A stretch of 12,756 nt of DNA, from contig CAYWHE010000112.1 of NCBI GenBank assembly GCA_964458125.1, positions 1 to 12,756 on the forward strand, in the 5' to 3' direction. The stretch comes from CAYWHE01 sp964458125 (GTDB lineage: Bacteria > Bacteroidota > Bacteroidia > AKYH767-A > OLB10). The notes beneath the pieces are model-generated. The model was not told where the DNA came from. It saw only the letters and a list, made by a program, of their open reading frames with translations, and made no database searches. The position numbers were made by a program, and so were the translations under genes. Of this stretch, positions 8,129 to 12,756 are shown one piece after another (position 1 is the stretch's first letter; every line of letters starts with the position of its first letter).

Positions 8129-8198
8129 TTCAGAACTCATTTACTGTTTTATAAAACGGGTTGAATTTTAGAAATTCAATGTCAAGCCATTCAACGCC
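8129..8198 (-). repeat. bcrC-bcrB spacer with a palindrome and a hairpin
   Basis: This is the longest gap inside the bcr operon. It holds a 12-bp perfect palindrome, GTTTTATAAAAC (8146-8157). It also holds a perfect 8-bp stem with 3-nt loop, TTGAATTT-TAG-AAATTCAA on the plus strand (8161-8179). A second copy of half the stem, ATTCAAC at 8189-8195, can pair with GTTGAAT at 8160-8166, so two mutually exclusive stems are possible. No U-run suited to an intrinsic terminator follows. Inference: an mRNA processing or stability element between bcrC and bcrB, or simply A/T-rich chance pairing. Confidence 0.4.
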
Positions 8199-9362
8199 TC
8201 AGGTCCATAATTTAATGGAATCGGAAAACGTGCCAGCCTGTTCCTTGATTACCTTAAATTGTCCCGTATTTTCATGATACTGGAAATTAATGTGCGGGAT
8301 TCCGGCCTCATCACATGCTTTCTGCAATTCAGGGCGGTCGAGCAATGCCGGGTCACAAAAACTGGCTGCCGAAAATATGACACCATCGGCATTTCTGGCC
8401 CTGACCAGTTCGGTAAGCCTTTTGCCTTTTGGATTTCCCACATCGTATACAGCTGAAGAGAATGTGGATTTCTTCAGATAGGCCTCGGCAAGCGCTCCCA
8501 ACGGATCGCTGGAAGAATCATCCACGTCTCCCTGTATCCACCTGGAGCCCAGCATAAAGTCATCATCCACAATGTAACAGCCGGCCAGTTCTATGGATTT
8601 GATTAGGCCGACCGGCGGCTGTTCACAAAATGAACCCGAAATGACCACACGGATATTATCCATGGGTTCTCCCCTTTCATTTGAAATAAATTGAATGACT
8701 CGGGAAAGAATTTCATTATGTTCCTCCACCGGAATCACGAGACCGGCTCTCAGAATGTAATAGGTTTCCAAGGCCGAAAGTCGCCAGGGGAATTCCTGGC
8801 GGATGGAATATATCTCCTCGATGAGTCTCCTGTTTGTATTGTAGAGGGTGATGGAATGATTCAACTCGCGGATACCAGCCCGGATGCCATTCAGGGCTAC
8901 CATATCTTCCTGCACCTTTTTCATTTCCTGCTCATAAAACACACCACCAATAAGTGGATTAAAATTCTGAGGGTAATCAAAATACCGCTGAAATTTTCCC
9001 TTGCCGGCCAGTTTAAACATGCCGGACAGGTTCCGGATGCAATCACAAATGGCAGGAAAAATAAAACCGTCAACATCCGAGAGGCTGCCATCCAGGGCCA
9101 GTTCAATTACTCCACGGGGTATATGACAGATATAGGATTGATAATAGGCGTCACCACGGATGATCTGTTTACGGTCTCCGACACCCATGATGCCAAGCGG
9201 CAACCCGCCGGATGCGTGGATAATTTCCCTGGGAAAGTAGATCGGCAGGTAACCCACGATTATGGCATTCCTCGTTCTCTCCTTCCATTTCCTGGCTGCA
9301 TTAAAATTCAGATCAAATGCCAGCGCGGAACATTTTTGTATCAATTCTTCCAATGATCTCAT
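8199..9362 (-). CDS. bcrC: Benzoyl-CoA reductase class I, subunit C (catalytic half)
   Basis: BcrC partners BcrB in binding and reducing the aryl-CoA. Diagnostic segments, numbered from the upstream GTG at 9419, are VGYLPIYFPREIIHASG (55-71), GDAYYQSYICHIPR with C98, FPAICDCIRNLSG with C125 and C127, SGSFCEQPP with C265, LAGCYIVDDDFMLG with C281, and SAASFCDPALLDRP with C355. The end is TGQFKVIKEQAGTFSDSIK. This pattern, including the near-terminal DSIKLW, matches Thauera BcrC from memory. The frame opens at GTG 9419 (406 residues). I prefer ATG 9362, which gives 387 residues, close to the ~386 known, and a normal distance to the GYLP motif. It is the first gene of the bcr operon, behind a 197-nt spacer with an inverted repeat. 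Identity is very secure; only the start is open. Confidence 0.94.
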   Translation of the reverse strand: MRSLEELIQKCSALAFDLNFNAARKWKERTRNAIIVGYLPIYFPREIIHASGGLPLGIMGVGDRKQIIRGDAYYQSYICHIPRGVIELALDGSLSDVDGFIFPAICDCIRNLSGMFKLAGKGKFQRYFDYPQNFNPLIGGVFYEQEMKKVQEDMVALNGIRAGIRELNHSITLYNTNRRLIEEIYSIRQEFPWRLSALETYYILRAGLVIPVEEHNEILSRVIQFISNERGEPMDNIRVVISGSFCEQPPVGLIKSIELAGCYIVDDDFMLGSRWIQGDVDDSSSDPLGALAEAYLKKSTFSSAVYDVGNPKGKRLTELVRARNADGVIFSAASFCDPALLDRPELQKACDEAGIPHINFQYHENTGQFKVIKEQAGTFSDSIKLWT

Positions 9363-9436
9363 GGTCAATCGTTCATTAATATACACTGCCTCATAATTGT
9401 CAAAACAAGCAAATTTCACAGGGTGATCATATGACG

Positions 9437-9460
9437 ATGCTCATTATCATTTATGAGCAT
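9437..9460. promoter_or_regulatory. Operator-like inverted repeat upstream of bcrC
   Basis: A perfect 8-bp inverted repeat, ATGCTCAT-N8-ATGAGCAT, lies 74 nt upstream of the preferred bcrC ATG (17 nt upstream of the GTG alternative). The half-site centres are 16 bp apart, fitting a dimeric helix-turn-helix regulator better than a hairpin terminator, and no U-run follows. An A/T-rich tract with TATAAT on the minus strand (9485-9490) lies just upstream, so a repressor here would sit shortly after a possible start site. No regulator gene is in the window. The repeat is seen; its function is inferred. Confidence 0.35.
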
Positions 9461-9484
9461 AATCATTCTTAAAATGAATATTAA

Positions 9485-9490
9485 ATTATA
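9485..9490 (-). promoter_or_regulatory. Candidate -10 element of the bcr operon promoter
   Basis: A TATAAT hexamer sits in the very A/T-rich stretch 9461-9500, between the moaA stop and bcrC. No convincing -35 element is visible at the usual distance, and the Bacteroidota-type TTTG/TAnnTTTG pair is not cleanly matched. It is listed because this spacer is the only room for a promoter ahead of the tightly packed bcr operon. Confidence 0.2.
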
Positions 9491-9560
9491 ATCATATTAC
9501 CCTTTTTCACGACCGGTAGATTGCAGCAGAAAATCGTCCAGGCGGACATTTCCCTGCAGG

Positions 9561-10550
9561 TCAGCCGCCAATTTTTATCATGCTCCGGTTCAAAAGCATG
9601 TCTGAATCAATCAAATCATAATCCGGAAAAAGTTGTCCACCGGTTTCACGCTTTTTATCCGCCAGGCAGATTCTGATAATTCCTTCAACATCTCCTCCCG
9701 AACGCAGGGTTCCAAGCAGGTCAGCCTCACCATTTGAAAACAGACAATTTTTCATTTTTCCATCAGCTGTCAGTCTTAACCGGTTGCATCCGGAACAAAA
9801 TGGCCGGCTCATGGTGCTGATGGTTGCAAAGGATCCCGCATAACCATTTACCTTATATTTCCGGGCAGTGTCGTGAAGGTCATCCCGGAGTTTGGTCACC
9901 GGGTGAAGATGGCTGACCATATCCAGCATGGCTTCAGCAGGAAACACCCTCCTGCTCTCCCACCCGTTCCCTAAAAAAGGCATGAATTCGATAAAGCGGA
10001 CCTGGATGGGATGATCCTTTGTCAGTGCAACAAAATCCGGAATTTCATGGTGGTTAACATCCTGAATGATCACCGTATTTATTTTCACCTGAATGCTGTT
10101 TTCCAGCATAAGCAAAATATTTTTCCAAACGGTGTTCCATTCATCCCGGCCGGTAATTTTACAAAAGGTGAACGGATCAAGTGAGTCCAGGCTGACATTC
10201 ACCGAACGTATGCGGGCATTCCTGATCACATCCAGGTAATCACCCAGCAGGTAACCATTCGTAGTCAGGGTTAACTCCACCGGGTGGCGTGAAAGTTTAT
10301 TGATAATTTCCGCGGCATCCTTTCTCACCAATGGTTCTCCGCCGGTCAGCCGGATTTTCCGGATGCCCAGCCGGACAAAGATTCCTGCCAGCATGTCGAT
10401 CTCATCAGCCGTCATACGCGGAACTCCGGCATAAAAACCCTTCGGAAGATCAACCGGGTTACAATAGCTGCAGCGAAAATTGCATTTCGGTGTAATGGCT
10501 ATCCGTAAATAGTCATGAATGCGGTTATACGAATCTGTCAACATCATCAA
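9561..10550 (-). CDS. moaA: GTP 3',8-cyclase MoaA (molybdenum cofactor biosynthesis)
   Basis: MoaA is the radical-SAM enzyme that, with MoaC, turns GTP into cyclic pyranopterin monophosphate, the first step of molybdenum cofactor synthesis. The 329 residues show the SAM-cluster motif CNFRCSYC (C23, C27, C30), TGGEPLVR (69-76), TTNGY (96-100), and the second-cluster cysteines CSGCNRLRL (C252, C255) and C269. The protein ends in the double glycine IGG that is conserved in MoaA and needed for activity. The start is a run of three ATGs (10550, 10547, 10544), so it is uncertain by two residues. It lies 35 nt behind the porin gene and is probably cotranscribed. Its presence beside a probable nitrate transporter suggests cofactor supply for a molybdoenzyme such as nitrate reductase. 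No other moa gene is visible. Confidence 0.95.
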   Translation of the reverse strand: MMMLTDSYNRIHDYLRIAITPKCNFRCSYCNPVDLPKGFYAGVPRMTADEIDMLAGIFVRLGIRKIRLTGGEPLVRKDAAEIINKLSRHPVELTLTTNGYLLGDYLDVIRNARIRSVNVSLDSLDPFTFCKITGRDEWNTVWKNILLMLENSIQVKINTVIIQDVNHHEIPDFVALTKDHPIQVRFIEFMPFLGNGWESRRVFPAEAMLDMVSHLHPVTKLRDDLHDTARKYKVNGYAGSFATISTMSRPFCSGCNRLRLTADGKMKNCLFSNGEADLLGTLRSGGDVEGIIRICLADKKRETGGQLFPDYDLIDSDMLLNRSMIKIGG

Positions 10551-10585
10551 TCGGTTCTTCCGGCAAGAAATCAGCCTGTCACCAA

Positions 10586-11884
10586 TCAGTTTTTGAACAG
10601 GGTTGGTTTAAACGTCAGCATCAGATAGGCCCAACTGTTAGATTTATCGCTCCTTCCGCCTTTCACCGCCTCCATTGTTTTGGTGGCCAGCATCTGGGAA
10701 TAGCCGGCCTGCAGCATAACGGCAGTCGTTAACGCATATCCAAACGTCAGGTCGGCTTCAGTACCCAGAACCGCATCCATCTTTTCCTGCTTTCCGGTCT
10801 GAATGAATTCTTCCATATCCAATACGCCTGCAGAAGTCAGGAACTCATGCATATCCAGTCCTATCCACCAATCACCGGATTTAAATTTAGCCTTCAGGTA
10901 TAAATCCGTCAGGCCGACTGAATTGGCAAAATTTCCAACATAGAAATAATCCATGTATCCGTTAAACTTATGACCGGTGCCATATAACGGGTTGAAGGAA
11001 TGATTGACTTCCAGATAGGATTTATCGGTTTTGGTCTGGCTTTGACCTGAATACCGTTCACCGCCAACTCCAAGATTCAGTGTCTGCAATGGACTATACG
11101 AAACATCGGCCCCGATCATAAAAGCCCGCATGACCCTGGCCGATTCATCCCGTCCGGTTTGAAAATAGCCCCGCAAGGAGGCAAACCATTTTGCTTTCCT
11201 GAACTCCATATTCGGCCCGAACGTAGAGCTGTAGCGGGTACTCCTGGCTGATGCGGAAGACTGTTGCCCCTTATTGATGGCCATCAGGCTGATGTTGAAA
11301 TAACTAAATTTAGCGTTCAGCCAGACGAACTGCATGTCGCGGTAATTGTTGCTCAGGTAATAATACGATCCGGTATTGAGCTCCATTGTCTGGTTATGCG
11401 CTATTCCGCCATGTGCCGTAAACGTGGAATCACCGTATTTGAGCAGCAGCAAATCATGACTTCTCCCCTGTTGGGTCCAGTTACCGGCACCCAGCAGCCT
11501 CTCATCGTCATAATTCAATTCCTGCCGGCCAAGCTGGGCGGAAAAACGCCCGCTGATCTTATATTCCGCCCAGGCCTCATGAATGGATGTCAGCCCGTCT
11601 GATTTATTCAGCTGGGGCTGGCTGCCCCATACCCGGATATCCTGCAGGGAAACTCCGGCTTTAAACTTTTCGCCGGCATAATGAAAATTCAGGCGGGTAC
11701 GCTGTTCGGTAAAAGCGGCCCCGATCTGCCCGGTATCCATTAAGGATTTGTACCCGTTCCGGAATTCAAACCTGGGACGAAGCTCCCCGGTGATGCTTAC
11801 CTGTGCATATCCCGGCAGGAAAAACATCAGCAGGAAAAAACTCAGCCCCCAACTTTTTATGCAATAAATGTTTTCTGATTTCAT
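10586..11884 (-). CDS. Outer-membrane beta-barrel porin, alginate-export family-like
   Basis: This 432-residue protein has an N-terminal signal peptide: a basic start, a hydrophobic core WGLSFFLLMFFLP (12-24), and likely cleavage near GYA-Q (27/28), a common Bacteroidota style. The mature part begins VSITGELRPRFEFRNG, followed by EQRTRLNF and SAQLGRQELNYDDERLLG. This matches the opening of alginate-export/AlgE-like barrels. Alternating aromatic and polar strands continue to a C-terminus ending in AYLMLTFKPTLFKN, compatible with a last outer-membrane strand. The family forms outer-membrane channels for anions or small organics; the name does not imply alginate use. It starts 10 nt after the hemerythrin gene. 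Here it could admit nitrate or aromatic acids, but the substrate is unknown. Confidence 0.85.
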   Translation of the reverse strand: MKSENIYCIKSWGLSFFLLMFFLPGYAQVSITGELRPRFEFRNGYKSLMDTGQIGAAFTEQRTRLNFHYAGEKFKAGVSLQDIRVWGSQPQLNKSDGLTSIHEAWAEYKISGRFSAQLGRQELNYDDERLLGAGNWTQQGRSHDLLLLKYGDSTFTAHGGIAHNQTMELNTGSYYYLSNNYRDMQFVWLNAKFSYFNISLMAINKGQQSSASARSTRYSSTFGPNMEFRKAKWFASLRGYFQTGRDESARVMRAFMIGADVSYSPLQTLNLGVGGERYSGQSQTKTDKSYLEVNHSFNPLYGTGHKFNGYMDYFYVGNFANSVGLTDLYLKAKFKSGDWWIGLDMHEFLTSAGVLDMEEFIQTGKQEKMDAVLGTEADLTFGYALTTAVMLQAGYSQMLATKTMEAVKGGRSDKSNSWAYLMLTFKPTLFKN

Positions 11885-11894
11885 GGTAATGACG

Positions 11895-12575
11895 TTATAT
11901 TTTTAAACCAAAATATTTTTCCAGCTGGCTGCCCAGATTAGTCCGTTCCCCGGGAGACAGGTATTGATGAGCAAGTGAAAAGACGACCTGGTCCTCCCGG
12001 AACAGGTGAAGTCTGATCAGTTCAACCAAAGCATTTCCCTGCTCCACGGCCGTATCAATCAAAATAAGCCTGGACGCCATATCGGTCAGACGGGAAGAGA
12101 GACCCATGAGATTAAATACCAGCGTGATCAACTGCATCATTTTAACGTGATCATTTTCCAGCATGTCTACGGCCGTTTCAGGAATCGGAGCAGCGCTTTT
12201 TTCACCCTTTTCGATCAGTCTTTCATGCAGGAGGGGGAATAAGATTCGCTCCTCCTTTAAATTATGGAGGACAATCGTTTCATCGAGAAACTGGAAAAAA
12301 TCACCCAGTTTCCTGTTGATTTCCTTATTGATGCCTTCCTTTCTTACTTCCAGCAGAGCCGTTTCAAATTTTTCGAGTTCGGTCAGGATGAGTTTATGTT
12401 CATCAGCCAGGTGCCTGAAAAAAGGTGAAAGTTCATCGTAGGGAACAGGAACCATGCCTGGCGGTTTATAAGCATCGGGAGGATCCATGGGGGAATATTC
12501 AGGCTGCCCGTTGGTATCTTTCTCCACATTTCTGAGGATGTAATCAGTTGTTGCAGATACATTTTCCATATTCAT
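11895..12575 (-). CDS. Hemerythrin-like (HHE) diiron protein
   Basis: This 226-residue soluble protein contains two HHE repeats. The first has H60 (DEHKLI) and H104/E108 in HNLKE, with H117 nearby. The second has H143 (NDHVKM) and H190/E194 in HLFRE, with H203 nearby. The HxxxE pairs and spaced histidines are the ligand pattern of a non-heme diiron site in a four-helix bundle. A proline-rich, probably flexible lead of about 45 residues precedes it. Family members bind O2 or NO, or help in nitrosative-stress sensing and iron-centre repair. Next to a probable nitrate transporter, a role in NO or O2 handling is a reasonable inference. There is no DNA-binding or signalling domain. The start could be ATG 12575 or 12569. 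The gene lies 70 nt after the transporter and 10 nt before the porin. Confidence 0.88.
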   Translation of the reverse strand: MNMENVSATTDYILRNVEKDTNGQPEYSPMDPPDAYKPPGMVPVPYDELSPFFRHLADEHKLILTELEKFETALLEVRKEGINKEINRKLGDFFQFLDETIVLHNLKEERILFPLLHERLIEKGEKSAAPIPETAVDMLENDHVKMMQLITLVFNLMGLSSRLTDMASRLILIDTAVEQGNALVELIRLHLFREDQVVFSLAHQYLSPGERTNLGSQLEKYFGLKI

Positions 12576-12645
12576 CTATTTAGTTTAAAACAATTATCCA
12601 AATCCGGCTGCAAAAGAGGTGTCTCATATCCGATAGCTGTATCTC

Positions 12646-12756
12646 TTAGCTGGGACGTTCACATCCCCTCTTCGTATAGAAGTGCCAGTTCACCAGCGTG
12701 GCAATTACCGAAAAAGCAATCAGGCCGTAAAAGAAACTATTCGCATTACCGGTATT
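12646..12756 (-). CDS. C-terminal end of a membrane transporter, probably NarK-type nitrate/nitrite MFS carrier (partial)
   Basis: The last 36 codons of a gene entering from the right end in TAA at 12648-12646. They encode one hydrophobic helix, SFFYGLIAFSVIATLVNW, followed by a short basic cytoplasmic tail, HFYTKRGCERPS. A final transmembrane helix running into a NW-(H/Y)-FY-type tail resembles what I recall of NarK/NasA carriers. The fragment is too short to be sure. The neighbouring hemerythrin-like, porin and moaA genes agree with a nitrate locus. The 70-nt gap that follows (12576-12645) shows no clear terminator or promoter. Confidence 0.55.
   Translation of the reverse strand, partial: NTGNANSFFYGLIAFSVIATLVNWHFYTKRGCERPS

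Noticed and set aside
8691..9356. A 221-codon plus-strand open frame opposite bcrC
   Set aside because: Antisense shadow of a gene whose whole length matches BcrC; no motifs or start context of its own.
9378..9403. TTGACA (9398-9403) and TATATT (9378-9383) on the minus strand as a bcrC promoter
   Set aside because: The spacer is only 14 nt and transcription would begin almost at the preferred ATG; it also lies inside the longer open frame.
9541..9569. GGCGG/CCGCC stem overlapping the moaA stop as an intrinsic terminator
   Set aside because: Only 5 bp of stem with a 19-nt loop and no T-run after it.
1..12756. CRISPR arrays, tRNA/rRNA genes, insertion sequences or attachment sites
   Set aside because: No regularly spaced repeats, transposase or integrase motifs, or tRNA-like cloverleaf were seen; the window is almost fully packed with minus-strand protein genes.

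Overview
The window looks like chromosomal DNA of an anaerobic or facultatively anaerobic Bacteroidota-like bacterium. The evidence is moderate GC, weak or absent Shine-Dalgarno sequences with A/T-rich leaders, and an outer-membrane porin whose signal peptide ends in GYAQ. The phylum call is inference; no 16S or other taxonomic marker is present. All eleven supported genes lie on the minus strand, so they are transcribed from high to low coordinates and the genes at both edges are cut.

Right part (12756 down to 9561): the last 36 codons of a membrane transporter, probably a NarK-type nitrate/nitrite MFS carrier, then a two-repeat hemerythrin-like diiron protein, an alginate-export-type beta-barrel porin and a complete MoaA. 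Together they read as part of a nitrate-respiration or molybdenum-cofactor locus.

Centre (9419 down to 4507): bcrC, bcrB, bcrA and bcrD, in the order used by Thauera. They encode all four subunits of a class I (ATP-dependent) benzoyl-CoA reductase: the BcrBC catalytic iron-sulfur half and the BcrAD ATPase half. A 24-bp inverted repeat and an A/T-rich tract lie upstream. No ferredoxin, dienoyl-CoA hydratase, alcohol dehydrogenase or ring hydrolase is in view.

Left part (4499 down to 1): tightly coupled behind bcrD, with gaps of 7 and 1 nt and a 4-nt ATGA overlap, come an AMP-forming acyl-CoA ligase, a lone HgdB-type 2-hydroxyacyl-CoA dehydratase subunit, and a gene that runs off the window. 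This last gene fuses, in one uninterrupted frame, an intact ketopantoate-reductase-family NAD(P)-dependent oxidoreductase to an HgdC/BadF-type ATP-dependent activator. It is the most unusual object here.

Inferred working model: two archerase-type systems share one operon. The first dearomatizes benzoyl-CoA or a related aryl-CoA. The second would convert a 2-oxo acid to a 2-hydroxy acid (reductase domain), then to a 2-hydroxyacyl-CoA (ligase), then to an enoyl-CoA (HgdB protein energised by the fused activator). The logic parallels the HadAIBC/LdhA and FldHIABC pathways of clostridia, but with the reductase and activator welded together. The neighbouring nitrate genes fit the known bias of ATP-consuming class I reductases toward nitrate respirers and phototrophs.
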